Source: Capra hircus (taxonomy: Eukaryota > Chordata > Mammalia > Artiodactyla > Bovidae). From it: 64,000 nucleotides of DNA. The stretch is from assembly GCF_001704415.2 (NCBI RefSeq), contig NC_030813.1:13596001-13660000 (forward strand), in the 5' to 3' direction. Position 1 is the first letter of the stretch; every line of letters begins with the position of its first letter. Positions 43,786 through 56,389 of this stretch are shown one piece after another. The notes beneath the pieces are model-generated. The model was not told where the DNA came from. It saw nothing but the letters and a program-made list of their open reading frames with translations, and ran no database searches. Position numbers and translations under genes: made by a program.

Positions 43786-45010
43786 AACTGCTGAAGCCCA
43801 GCCAAATAAAGTGGCTTATGTGAAGTAAAATTGTTCATTTGTTTGAACTCAGGTTACTGACAACTAGTTGAGTCATTTATAATATTCTAAGTTAGCCTCT
43901 ATTCTCCTCCTTTTCTATTATGTCATGCCTTTGAACCAACGGCCTTGACAAGAAGTGAACTCATTTTTCCTGCAATTACGAGAAACATAATCTTGAGACC
44001 ATCAAGTTAGTAATTTCATGTTTTTTGTCGTTTAGTATATACGAGAATGAGCTTATGACTTGGTTAACTGTTTCTTATGGTATTAACATATTTTATGAAT
44101 TATGCACCTGGGAAGAAGGGCTAGATTCACTGGTTAAATTAGGATGGCTGCCTAGAAGGTAGATTGCTTTAGTATACAAATCTAATATTAACATTATTTC
44201 TAATGTAATTGTTTTTGTTAGTCATTTATTGAATGGACAGAAGGCCTGCTCCACCAGACTCCTCTTTCATGATGCCGTTGTATCATTTTCTTTTTCTTTT
44301 AATGTCTTGATTCTATTGATTATAGTTAAGGTGGTAACACTGTCAACCCCTCATCATCAACACCAGTTTCATTAAGGACAGAAACATAGTTTCATAGCGT
44401 TTTAGAATCTTAAAGTTTAAATTAGTTATTTCATTTTTCCTTCTCAGTGAGGAAATTAGATTTGCAAATGAGAAAGCTGAAGTTAAAATAATTAGGCACT
44501 GTCCAAGCTCACAAAACAAAAATGTGGCATAGTTATGATTTAGGTCCAAATATGATTTCAAAAGCATTTTTTTCTTTACTGTTCTAGGAGGCTAACATCA
44601 AGCTGGACATGGGAAACTAAGGAGCAAGTCTAAAACAGTACCTTTCCTGATCTTAGAAGGTAGGTTGCTTTATTCGTCTTTCAATTCGTTTTTAGGTTTT
44701 GGATTTGTTATTTTCGGTTCAGAGTACCTAGTGAGTTCTAAAATTGTGTTGGGTTTTTAGGCCAAGGCTAGATTTCCAGAAAAAAATGTCTGCCACCTAT
44801 CCTGCACTACACACTTGCTGACAAATGAGTGTTTACTCCATAATAGACTTTTTTCCCCAGTCTCTGAGTCCATGGTGGTTTAGATCTCTCCTACGAGGGC
44901 TGGCTCCAAACCAAACGGCTCAGTGCTTCCAGGCAACATCTGTCTATGCTTGCCAGTTCATACAATATATTTCCCCTAGCCATATAAATCCTCACTTGTG
45001 TGGATAGGTT
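43786..45010. other. Intergenic; MIR-like patch at 44440-44570
   Basis: No coding features. The 44440-44570 segment (GAGGAAATTAG, CACTGTCCAAGCTCAC) resembles a reverse MIR. The rest is unassigned. Confidence 0.4.
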
Positions 45011-45017
45011 ATAGCTG

Positions 45018-45375
45018 TGTATAATATAGCTGGATTATCTGTGTGGCCCAGTGCCAATAGTAAGGATTCTGATAAAGAGGGAGGTAGGAAGGTCAGAATC
45101 AGAGAGGAACATGTGATGATAGAAGCAGGCTGGAGCAGCATGGTTAGAAGCCAAGACATGCAGCAGCCTCTGAACACTGGAAGAGCCCCCAAATATATTC
45201 TCTTCTTGATCCTCCAGAAAACTCTCGGCTCTGCCAACACTTTAATTTATGCTCCATAAGACCCATTTCAGACTTCTGAACTTCAACCTGTGAGATAATG
45301 AATTTTTATTGTTTTACACTACCAAGTTTGCTATATGTTGTTACAGCAGCAATAGGAATCCATACACCTATATGC
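45018..45375 (+). repeat. MaLR-type LTR
   Basis: CTTCTTGATCCTCCAGAAAA, AGACCCATTTCAGACTTCTG and TTACAGCAGCAATAGGAATC are MaLR LTR hallmarks. Confidence 0.7.
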
Positions 45376-45379
45376 TGTC

Positions 45380-46540
45380 ACCCCAGGTTAAGTGATAGAA
45401 CATTAACCGTGCCTCTGAGAGCCTCTGTCTGCGCCTCTCCAATAACGTCTCTCCCCCTTCCTACCAAGGGTGACTATTATTCTGAATATTAGTTTAATTA
45501 TCTCCTCACTTTTCATTATATTCCATCTGTATATACTTCTAGTGTGTTAAGTGTTATTTATAACACTTACTGGCTGAAATGGCTTTGTCACTCAACATCA
45601 TGTTCAAGATTCATCAGTGTGATGTGTGAAGCTGTGGTTCATTTATTTCACTGCTGTTGTATTCTAGTTTTATGAGTATATGGCAATTAAATTATCTTCT
45701 TGTTAGACATTAGTCTACCTTTTCATTCTTGATTTAATCTAGTAAAATAACTGCAGGTTGTCCTCTGAAAGGGTAAGAGTGATATCTAAGGAAAAGCCCA
45801 GCAGAGAGATCAGTGTAATATCACAATCTTTTCCTTTCTGTTTACCTCATCTTCTTTCCTGGCAAATGAATATCCTTCTCATTTTTATGACTTAGTTTAA
45901 ATAAGTTCCTAGGAATTGTGGTGCTAAAATTGTTTTATATTGTTCAATGTTTTGCATAATGTATTACTGCTTCTGAATAATTATGAAATAATAACAGCAA
46001 TAAATGTTATGTACTACCAGCATGTAGGGGTCAGGACCATTTGGTTGCAAACAAAAGAAACTCAACTCCTACAAGCTGAAGTAGAATACATACTGTTTTG
46101 GTTCATGTATGCGGACATTTTGATGGGAGGAGCTAGAACTTTAAGGCACAGATAGATACAAGGGTTGAAATGATGTCCTTAGGACTCCATTTCTCTCCAT
46201 CGCTCAGATTACCCATCTTTGCCTGACCTTCTTAGAAAGAGATGATCATAATGAAAAGATGCCTAATCTACTTCATTTTACAAGTCATTTGTCCAGAAAA
46301 AGAGAACATCACCCTCCCTTCTAGCGACCTGATATGAAATCTCTGATGATCTGGAGATATTTTAATTGATTTTGTTTGAGTCATGACAGTCTTACCTGCT
46401 TTGCATGGACTGAAAATATTAATATGGAATGGATGAACTTCCACACTAATCCAAAGGAAAGGATGCTGAGCAGAAAGGAAATGTCCTCTACCACATATAT
46501 CAGAAAACCTTCTCAGGTTTAATATATCTAACACTACGCC
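45380..46540. other. Intergenic, unassigned
   Basis: AT-rich. No exon, RNA gene or named repeat recognised. Confidence 0.4.
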
Positions 46541-46547
46541 TAATGTG

Positions 46548-46765
46548 GGGCTTCCCGGGTGGCTCAGTGGGTAAAAGTTCCGCCTGCAATTTAAGAGACA
46601 AAGGCGATGCAGGTTCAATCCCTGGATTGGGAAGATCCCCTGGAGGAGAGCATGGCAACCCCCTCCAGTATTCTTGCCTGGAGAATCCTGTGGACAGGGG
46701 TGCCTGGTGGGCTACAGTCCATGGGGTCACAGAGAGTCAGACACTACTGAGCACACATGCATGCG
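46548..46765 (+). repeat. Bov-tA SINE
   Basis: Full forward Bov-tA: GGCTTCCCGGGTGGCTCAG head, CATGGCAACCCCCTCCAG body, TACTGAGCACACATGCATG tail. Confidence 0.9.
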
Positions 46766-47292
46766 TACTCAATATGGAGTGCCTGGGGCCTTAATCTAAA
46801 CAAAATGGTCCTTACAAGCATGGATGCTCCCAGTCAGTCATAAAAATCCGAATAAAATTCGGTTTTATAACCTATTATCTGGTTACATTTTCTCTGGGAT
46901 CCAGACTGCTTTTAAAAGAAAAGTATAACTATTTTATTGAACTTTGAACCACAGAAGCTTTGAGCTTTGAACATTGATTTTTACTGTATTCATGCTATGA
47001 AAATCCCTACGTTAAAACCAGTTGAGAGTAATAAGGCTTGGATTCCCATACAATTAAAAGTAATGCGTTAACCCTTACTATGTTGCAGTTATCTCTCACG
47101 TTGTAATGTAGCCTTTTACTTAATCATCAGTAGGATATGAACATAAGAGCTGAAACATAGGATTGTATTTTAGTTATTTTTATATTCCAAACCTAGGCCA
47201 ACATCTGACACATAGAACTCACTGAATAAACGTCTATTGAATTCTTTTTGTTAACATAATGGTTGTCAAAAATAGCAATAGTAATCATAAAA

Positions 47293-48740
47293 CTGAGGAA
47301 GGCTTTCTTATATCTCCTTGCTATTCTTTGGAACTCTGCATTCAAATGGGTATATCTTTCCTTTTCTCCTTTGCTTTTCACTTCCCTTCTTTTCACAGCT
47401 ATTTGTAAGGCCTCCTCAGACAGCCAATTTGCTTTTTTGCATTTCTTTTTCTTGGGGATGGTCTTGATTCCTGTCTCCTGTACAATGTCACAAACCTCCA
47501 TCCATAGTTCATCAGGCACTCTATCAGATCTAGTCCCTTAAATCTATTTCTCACTTCCACTGTATAGTCATAAGGGATTTGATTTAGGTCATACCTGAAT
47601 GGTCTTGTGGTTTTCTCCACTTTCTTCAATTTCAGTCTGAATTTGGCAATAAGGAGATCATGATCCGAGCCACAGTCAGCTCCTGGTCTTGTTTTTGCTA
47701 ACTATATAGAGCTTCTCCATCTTTGGCTGCAAAGGGTATAATCAATCTGATTTTGGCATCGACCATCTGGTGATGTCCATGTGTAGAGTCTTCTCTTACG
47801 TTGTTGGAAGAGGGTGTTTGCTATAACCAGTTTGTTCTCTTGGCAAAACTCTACTAGCCTTTGCCCTGCTTCATTCTGTCCTCCAAGGCCAAATTTGCCT
47901 GTTACTCCAGGTGTTTCTTGACTTCCTACTTTGGCATTCCAGTGCCCTATAGTGAAAATGATGTCTATTTTGGGTGTTAGTTCTAGAAGGTCTTGCAGGT
48001 CTTCATAGAGCTGTTCAACTTCAGCCTCTTCAGCATTATTGGTTGGGGCATAGACTTGGATTACTTTGATAGTGAATGATTTGCTTTGGCAACGAACAGA
48101 GATCATTCTATTGTTTTTGAGATTGCATCCAAGTACTGCATTTCGGACTTTTTTGTTGACTATGATGGCTACTCCATTTCTTCTGAGGGATTCCTGCCCA
48201 CAGTAGTAGATATAATGATCATCTGAGTTAAATTCACCCATTCCAGTCCATCTTAGTTCACTGATTCCTAGAATGTCGATGTTCACTCTTGTCGTCTCCT
48301 GTTTGACCACTTCCAATTTGCCTTGATTTATGGACCTAACATTCCAGGTTCCTATGCAATATTGCTCTTTACAGCATTGACCCCTGCTTCCATCACCAGT
48401 CCTATTCACAACTGGGTGTTGTTTTTGCTTTGGCTCCATCCCTTCATTCTTTCTGGAGTTATTTCTCCACTTATCTCCAGTAGCATACTGTGCACCTACC
48501 GACCTGGGGAGTTCATCTTTCATCATCCTACCTTTTTGCCTTTTCATAGTGTTCATGGGGTTCTAAAGGCAAGAATACTGAAGTGGTTTGCCATTCCCTT
48601 CTCCAGTGGACCACATTCTGTCAGACCTCTCCACCATGACCTGGCCGTCTTGGGTGGCCACACACAGGATGGCTTAGTTTCATTGAGTTAGACAAGGCTG
48701 TGGTCTGTGTGATCAGATTGGCTAGTTGTCTGTGATTGTA
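47293..48740 (-). mobile_element. BovB LINE 5' half (5' UTR and endonuclease), 3'-truncated
   Basis: On the minus strand it keeps the 5' UTR and then a 284-residue frame (48556-47702) for the apurinic-type endonuclease: YCIGTWNVRSINQGK, SELRWTGMG, VYAPTNN, and SPDGRCQNQIDYTL near the C-terminal catalytic region. The usual GDxN catalytic step reads IGHWNAKVG, so the Asp is lost. A following frame (47519-47193) reaches LNAEFQRIARRYKKAFLS and stops matching at about 47293. The reverse transcriptase and 3' tail are absent, the reverse of ordinary 5' truncation. Confidence 0.92.
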
Positions 48741-49039
48741 GTTTCAATAAATATTACTGAGTGACTAATACATGCTGTGTTCTGCCAGGTACTTTTCCAA
48801 GTTATTTTATTGTTTATTAAAGTATTAACACCACTGCTTGGATGAGTCTTCTCATTTGTAAAAACAGAATGTAGCCACAGAATATAATATCTAATATTAT
48901 CTCTTTAAAATTAAATATTGTAGGAATTTTATTTCCTGTTAACTTCCATTATAAGATTGGAGATGAATTCTTATGGGAAGTATTTAGACCAAGTACAAAA
49001 GTCTAGAAAAGGACTTCTGTGTTATGCAATAAGACATGT

Positions 49040-49440
49040 ATTTCCAACTTGCCATTCTTTCTTCAAGCTGACTTTTATCATAGTCCACCTATCAACGTAT
49101 CTCATGTGTACATCAGCAATAACTAGTTTATTCACATCCACTCTAATCCTCTCTCTAACCTCTTTTCCACACTGAGACCAGAATATCTTCAAAATTCCTA
49201 TTAGTCCCTACTTACAATACTTAAATGGCATCCCATCGTTCTCAGAGTGGACAGTATCCCACAACCTGGTTTAGAAGGTTCTGCAAGATGGGCCTCTGCT
49301 TCCTCTCAGAGACATCTTCATGCTTATTTCCCCTGTCTGCTCTAGCCACCCTGGACATTGAGTCCCCATTCTCACCAAGCCCACAGGGTATTTTCATGGG
49401 CTGTTTCATCTGCTTGTAATTCTTTCTCTTACCTTTTCAT
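49040..49440 (+). repeat. L2 fragment
   Basis: A C/T-rich diverged stretch (CTAGCCACCCTGGACATTG, TAATTCTTTCTCTTACC) resembling the L2 3' ORF2 region. Confidence 0.5.
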
Positions 49441-49453
49441 CTATTAATTCCAT

Positions 49454-49572
49454 AGTTAAGAGTGTGGACTCTTGAACCAGTTGCTTGGTTTGTAATGACA
49501 GTTCTGCTACTTACGTAGCCTCAGGCAAGACACTTAGCTTTTCTGTTGCCACGGTTTTCCAATTTGTAAAAT
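49454..49572 (+). repeat. MIR
   Basis: GTTAAGAGTGTGGACTCTTG, then GACAGTTCTGCTACTTACG and CAGGCAAGACACTTAGC. Confidence 0.75.
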
Positions 49573-49574
49573 AG

Positions 49575-50655
49575 TTTTAGTTTTGAGCACACAATTCAAA
49601 GTTGCAAGGCGAGGAGTTTGATTCCCCACACCTCTAACAAGCAGTGTTTTGACACCAGCTGGGTATTCTATATTTCTACCTTATCTACCCAGAGATAGCA
49701 CTGGATTCCACAAGTTGAGGGCTTAGTTGCACAAGACTTCCCAATCCCTCCCTACTTCCTATGCCCATTGCAAGCTGAGGTTGTTATCTGTGCTTTTGAC
49801 CAACCAGTTATGTAATGAAGGTTCCCATGACCTCTTCCTTCAGTTTGATTAATTTGCAGAGTGGTTTACAGAACTCAAAAAGACATTTTCTTTATTACAT
49901 CACTGGTTCATTCCAGCACAGTGCCTTGGTACTTCATAAGTACTGCTTCCCATTTATTGAATGAATGAACAAAGGTTTAGGGTGAAGCAAGTCTAGAAAG
50001 ATATTTGGGATGTTTTGGATGGTCTTGAAAGCTAGTTGGAAAGTCTGTATTTAATTTGGCAAGCAATAGAGTTACACAGAATTTCAAAATCATGTTCTGA
50101 AGTGACATAATTAGAGCAGCACTATAAGATGCTTATTCCGACAGCAATATATTAGATACCAGCATAATGGAAACCAGTTGTAGTGCTATGACAACAATGC
50201 AGGTTATACAACGAAGGCCTGAACTCAGATACTAGGTGTGGCAGTCACAAACTGGATACCTGAAACTAGCACAGCATTGTATATCCAATCTATTTCAATT
50301 AAAAAAAAAAAAAAGAGGAGTGGGAGAATCTTTTTCTTATGGGCTGGAGTATTTCATAAGTTTTCTTCATCATTGGGGTCCTTTCTCCCAGGATTGAAAT
50401 CTTTGCAAGTATCTGCAATAGCTGGTAACAAAAAGACTGGTAACAAAAAGTTCAGTTGACAGTAAAATTAACGCCTTTACACACGGTGAAATTAACAACA
50501 TTGGCAAACAAGAAGATTGCTAAATGTAGAAGTCATGGGATGGAAATGCAGTAATCAGAGTCTATGAGTTAATTATTAGGGCAGATTCCTCACCATTCTT
50601 TCTAACATTCTTCTGCTTTCAGAGGTAAAATCCTTTATTATATAAACTCAGTTTA
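49575..50655. other. Intergenic, unassigned
   Basis: No gene. A poly(A) run at about 50300-50314 follows a short Ala/Thr-poor frame and may be the tail of an unidentified retroposon. Confidence 0.35.
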
Positions 50656-50672
50656 TCAAAGACTATTCTATT

Positions 50673-53600
50673 ATTATTTTTTAATATAAATTTATTTATT
50701 TTAATTGGAGGCTAATTACTTTACAATATTGTATTGGTTTTGCCATACATCAACATGAATCCGCCACGAGTGTACACATGGTCCCCATCCTGAACCCCCC
50801 TCCCACCCCCCTCCCCATACCATCCCTCTGGGTCATCCCAGTGCACCAGCCCCGAGTATCCTGTATCATGCATTGAACCTGGACTGGCGATTCATTTCAC
50901 ATAAGATATTATATGTGTTTCAATGCCATTCTCCCAAATCATCCCACCCTCGCCCTCCCCCACAGAGTCCAAACAACTGTTCTATACATCTGTGTCTCTT
51001 TTGCTGTCTCACATACAGGGTTATCATTCCTATTTTTCTAAATTCCATATATATGTGTTAGTATACTGTATTGGTGTTTTTCTGGCTTACTTCACTCTAT
51101 TAATAGGCTCCAGTTTCATCCACCTCATTAGAACTGATTCAAATGTATTCTTTTTAATGGCTGAGTAATACTCCATTGTGTATATGTACCACAGCTTTCT
51201 TATCCACTTATCTGCTGATGGACCTCTAGGTTGCTTCCATGTCCTGGCTATTATAAACAGTGCTGCAATGAACATTGGGGTACATGTGTCTCTTTCAATT
51301 CTGGTTTCCTCGGTGTGTATGTGCAACAGTGGGATTGCTGGGTCATATGGAAGTTCTATTTCCAGTTTTTTAAGGAATCTCCACACTGTTCTCCATAGTA
51401 ACTGTACTAGTTTGCATTCCCACCAACAGTGTAAGAGGGTTCCCTTTTCTCCACACCCTCTCCAGCATTTATTTCTTATAGACTTTTGGACCACAGCCAT
51501 TCTGACTGGAGTGAAATGGCACCTCATTGTGGTTTTGATTTGCATTTCTCTGATAATGAGTGATGCTGAGCATCTTTTCATGTGTTTGTTAGCCATCTGT
51601 ATGTCTTCTTTGTAGAAATGTCTATTTAGTTCTTTGGCCCATTTTTCGATTTGGTCATTTATTTTTCTGGAGTTGAGCTGCAGGAGTTGTTTGTATATTT
51701 TTGAGATTAATTATTTGTCAGTTGCTTCATTTACTATTATTTTCTCCCATTCTGAAGTCTGTCTTTTCACCTTGCTTATAGTTTCCTTTGTTGTGCAGAA
51801 GCTTTTAATTTTAATTAGGTCCCATTTGTTTATTTTTACTTTTATTTCCAGTATTCTGGGAGGTGGGTCATAGAGGATCCTGCTGTGATTTATGTCTGAG
51901 AGTGTTTTGCCTATGTTCTCCTCTAGGAGTTTTATAGTTTCTGGTCTTACATTTAGATCTTTAATCTATTTTGAGTTTATTTTTGTGTATGGTGTTAGAA
52001 AGTGTTCTAGTTTCATTCTTTTACAAGTGGTTGACCAGTTTTCCCAGCACCACTTGTTGAAGAGATTTGTCTTTTCCCCATTGTATATTCTTGTCTCCTT
52101 TGTCGAAGATAAGGTGTCCATAGGTGCATGGATTTATCTCTGGGCTTTCTATTTTGTTCCATTGATCTATATTTCTGTCTTTGTGCCAGTACCATACTGT
52201 CTTGATGACTGTGGCTTTGTAGTGTAGTCTGAAGTCAGGCAGGTTGGTTCCTCCAGTTCCATTCTTCTTTCTCAAGATTGATTTGGCTATTTGAGTTTTT
52301 TTTTGTGTTTCCATACAAATTGTGAAGTTATTTGTTCTAGCTCTGTGAAAAATACTATTGGTAGCTTGATAGGGATTGCATTGAATCTATAGATTGCTTT
52401 AGGTAGTATACTCATTTTCACTATATTGATTCTTCCTATCCATGAACATGGTATATTTCTCCATCTATTAGTGTCCTCTTTGATTTCTTTCACCAGTGTT
52501 TTACAGTTTCCTATATATAGGTCTTTTGTTTCTTTAGGTAGATATATTCCTAAGTATTTTATTCTTTTCATTGCAATGGTGAATGGAATTGTTTCCTTAA
52601 TTTCTCTTTCTATTTTATCATTATTATTGTATAGGAATGTAAGGGATTTCTGTGTGTTGATTTTATATCCTGCAACTTTACTTGTAGAGCTAATCATTGA
52701 TTAGCTCTAGTAATTTTCTGGTGGAGTCTTTAGGGTTTTCTATGTAGAGGATCATGTCATCTGAAAACTGAGAGTTTTACTTCTTCTTTTCCAATTTGGA
52801 TTCCTTTTATTTCTTTTTCTGCTCTGATTGCTGTGGCCAAAACTTCCAAAACTATGTTGAATAGTAGTGGCGAGAGTGGGTACCCTTGTCTTGTTCCTGA
52901 CTTTAGGGGAAATGCTTTCAATTTTTCACCATTGAGGATAATGTTTGCTGTGGGTTTGTCATATATAGCTTTTATTATGTTGAGGTATGTTCCTTCTATT
53001 CCTGCTTTCTGGAGGGCTTTTATCATAAATGGATCTTGAATTTTGTCAAAGCCTTTCTCTGCATCTATAGAGATAATCATATGGCTTTTATTTTTTAATT
53101 TGTTAATGTGGTGTATTACGTTGATTGATTTGCGGATATTGAAGACTCCTTGCATCCCTGGGATAAAGCCCAGTTGGTCATGATGTATGATCTTTTTAAT
53201 GTGTTGTTGGATTCTGATTCCTAGAATTTTGTTAAGGATTTTTGCATCTATGTTCATCAGTGATATTGGCCTATTCAATTCAGTTTAGTTGCTCAGTCGT
53301 GTCCAACACTTTGTGACCCCATGAATCGCAGCACACCAGGCCTCCCTGTCCATCACCAGCTCCCGGAGTTCACTCAGATTCACGTCCATCGAGTCAGTGA
53401 TGCCATCCAGCCATCTCATCCTCTGTTGTCCCCTTCTCCTCCTGCCCCCAATCCCTCCCAGCATCACAGTCTTTTCCAGTGAGTCCACTCTTCTCATGAG
53501 GTGGCCAAAGTACTGGAGTTTCAGCTTTAGCATCATTCCTTCCAAAGAAATCCCAGGGCTGATCTTCAGAATGGACTGGTTGGATCTCCTTGCAGTCCAA

Positions 53601-54759
53601 GGGACTCTCAAGAGTCTTCTCCAACACCACAGTTCAAAAGCATCAATTCTTCGGCGCTGTGCCTTCTTCACAGTCCAACTCTCACATCCATACATGACTA
53701 CTGGAAAAACCATAGCCTTGACTAGACAGACCTTAGTCGGCAAAGTAATGTCTCTGCTTTTGAATATGCTATCTAGGTTGGTCATAACTTTTCTTCCAAG
53801 GAGTAAGCGTCTTTTAATTTCATGGCTGCAGTCACCATCTGCAGTGATTGTGGAGCCCAAAAAGGTAAAGTCTGACATTGTTTCCACTGTTTCCCTATCT
53901 ATTTCCCATGAAGTAATGGGACCAGATGTAGTTTTCTTTTTTCAGTGGCATCTTTGTCAGGTTTTGGTATTAGGGTGATGGTGGCCTCATAGAATGAGTT
54001 TGGAAGTTTACCTTCCTCTGAAATTTTCTGGAAGAGTTTGAGTAGGATAGGTGTTAGCTCTTCTCTAAATTTTTGGTAGAATTCAGCTGTGAAGCTGTCT
54101 GGACTTGGGCTTTTGTTTGCTGGAAGATTTCTGATTACAGTTTCAATTTCCATGCTTGTGATGGGTCTGTTAAGATTTTCTATTTCTTCCTGGTTCAGTT
54201 TTGGAAAGTTATACTTTTCTAAGAATTTGTCCATTTCTTCCAGGTTGGCCATTTTATTGGCATATAATTGAGGATAGTAGTTTCTTATGATCCTTTGTAT
54301 TTCTGTGTTGTCTGTTGTGACCTCTCCATTTTCATTTCTAATTTTATGGATTTTATTTTTCTCCCTTTGTTTCTTGATGAGTCTGGCTAATGGTTTGTCA
54401 ATTTTATTTATCCTTTCAAAGAACCAGCTTTTGGCTTTGTTGATTTTTGCTCTGGTCTCTTTTGTTTCTTTTGCATTTATTTCTGCCCTAATTTAAAAGA
54501 TTTCTTTCCTTCTGCTAACCCTGGGGTTCTTTATTTCTTCCTTTTCTAGTTGCTTTACGTGTAGAGTTAAGTTATTTATTTGACTTTTTTCTTGTTTCTT
54601 GAGGTGTGTCTGTATTGCTATGAACCTTCCCCTTAGCAATGCTTTTACAGTGTCCCATAGGTTTGGGGTTGTTGTGTTTTCATTTTCATTCGTTTCTATG
54701 CATATTTTGATTTCTTTTTTGATTTCTTCTGTGATTTGTTGGTTATTCAGCAGTGTGTT
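50673..54759 (-). mobile_element. L1 LINE, 5'-truncated, with nested BovB
   Basis: A minus-strand ruminant L1. The 3' UTR (50680-51080) has its C-rich CCCCCCTCCCACCCCCCTCC tract. ORF2 pieces follow: the C-terminal Cys/His region (51596-51087, WRGCGEKGTLLHCWWEC, YTMEYYSAIKKN), the thumb, and the reverse transcriptase (53278-52757, GFIPGMQ, SIDAEKGFDKIQ, GTRQGYPLSPLLFN). It resumes upstream of the BovB at 53935-54250 (PANKSPSPDSFTAEFYQKF). A near-perfect target duplication flanks it: AGACTATTCTATT (50660-50672) against AGACTTTCTATT (54760-54771). A frameshift sits at the FADD motif. Confidence 0.9.
53278..53930 (-). mobile_element. BovB 3' end nested inside L1 ORF2
   Basis: About 650 bp with an open 200-residue C-terminal frame (53887-53285): GSTITADGDCSHEIKRRLLL, FELWCWRRLLRVPW, RMRWLDGITDSMD. 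It lies between L1 codons for DKDATEK and for NRPISLMNID, in the same orientation as the L1. Of the copies here it has the best-preserved C-terminal frame, so it is probably younger than its host L1. Confidence 0.93.
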
Positions 54760-54774
54760 AGACTTTCTATTTTA

Positions 54775-55780
54775 GAATAAATATTAATTATAAAGCAGTT
54801 TCTAGAATATGAAGCCTAATCTCTAATGTGTTTCAATCTTCAAGCAATTATTAAAAAACTTTTTATTCTGGAAAATTTCAAACATATACCGAATTAGAAA
54901 AAAAAAAGTGTTAATCTCCATCTGCTATCACTCGTATTTAACAATTATCAACATCTCACCAGTCTTGTTTCATCTATGTCCTAGCACATCTCCCTACCAC
55001 ACACACAAAAATGTCACTCACATCCTAACAATGAGAAAAGTTCAGGTAATATCATAATTTATCAAACTTACCAGAGAAGTGAGGTTGCTAGGCAAACAGA
55101 TAAATTCTAAAGTGTCTCCAAGGACAAATGGCATGTACGATCTGTTTCACCTTTCACAGATCACAGATGGAAGAGGTTGTTGTCATAAAATCAGGAAAAA
55201 GAAAACAGCTAAACTTTTAAAAAATCCTTAAAGGCTGAGTGTGAACTACAGTGGCAGTTTAGGGTCTTTGGGAACCTTGGAGTCATTCATTTATCAGTTC
55301 TTTTTTATTGGTCTCTACCTGGTATTCATGAAAATGACTATGAGTACAATCTTGGGTACAGACCAGGGGATCTGAGAGCATGCTCCTTAGTGAAAATTTG
55401 TGCATTTTCTAGACTCTTCTTACATCCAAAGCAGAAGCTATAAACCTCTGGGAGATGAGCAGGAAACCATGGTACTACCAGGGCCCAGGCAAAGGTACAG
55501 TGCTATTAAGGAAGGGACAGAAGCAAAAGCCATGTCCTATAGTGAGAAGGACAAGAAACCCCTCTGCCCAACCATGAATTTTGCAATGCGTAACAAGAGG
55601 AGAAGTATGATGATGGAGGAGGGGCAGAAAACCTTCTCTAGTCCAAGACTCTCAAGAGGTTGATTCTAAGAGCTGGCAGGGTTGGGAAAACTGGGAAAGC
55701 TTACCTAAGGCCCCAGGTACACATGGCCTGCCTAAGGCTCAGGATGGGCAGGAGAAATAAGAACCTTCTTCATTCCACCA
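54775..55780. other. Intergenic, unassigned
   Basis: No named repeat or gene. A short frame at 55400-55663 has no recognisable domain. Confidence 0.4.
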
Positions 55781-55781
55781 T

Positions 55782-55982
55782 GGGGCTTCCCTGATGGCAC
55801 AGTGGTAAAGAATCTGCTTGCAAATGCAGGAGACACGGGTTCCATCCCTGGGTCAAGAAGATGCCGTAGAGAAGGAAATGGCAACCCATTCCAGTATTCT
55901 TGCCTGGGAAATCCCATGGACAGAGGGGCCTAGTGGGCTACAGTCCATGGGGTTGCAAAGAGTTGGACACAACTTAGTGACT
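55782..55982 (+). repeat. Bov-tA SINE
   Basis: Full forward Bov-tA, with an (ATAACA)n-like tail after GTGACTAGAC. Confidence 0.9.
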
Positions 55983-56079
55983 AGACAATAATAACAATAA
56001 CAAAGTCCCATCATAAACTACCCATCAAGTAACAAACAATGACAGTTTACTGGTGGGAGAAAGGAAAAAATGACACAGT

Positions 56080-56257
56080 GAAAGTGAAAGTCACATCTGA
56101 CTCTTTGCAACCCCGTGGACTTTAGTCCATGGAATTCTCCAGGCCAGAATACTGGAGTGGGTAGCCTTTCCCTTCTCCAGGGGATCTCCCAGGAATCAAA
56201 CCAGAGTCTCCTGCATTGCAGGCGGATTCTTTACCAACTGAGCTATGACGGAAGCCC
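56080..56257 (-). repeat. Bov-tA SINE
   Basis: A reverse copy with an internal deletion. It is flanked by AAATGACACAGTG and AAATAACACAGTG, a one-mismatch target duplication. Confidence 0.9.
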
Positions 56258-56287
56258 AAATAACACAGTGGTAGATTTAAATTCCCA

Positions 56288-56385
56288 CGCCAGTCTTCTT
56301 GCCTGGAGAAGTCCATGGACAGAGGAGCCTGGTGGGCTACAGTCCACAGAGTTGCAGAGAGTCAGACATGACTGAGCGACTAACA
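56288..56385 (+). repeat. Bov-tA 3' fragment
   Basis: CCTGGAGAAGTCCATGGAC to CATGACTGAGCGACTAACAC, close to an oppositely oriented Bov-tA. Confidence 0.8.
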
Positions 56386-56389
56386 CTTT

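Noticed and set aside
51178..52704. Plus-strand open frames rich in hydrophobic residues
   Set aside because: They are the antisense shadow of L1 ORF2, giving Leu/Phe/Ser-rich artefacts.
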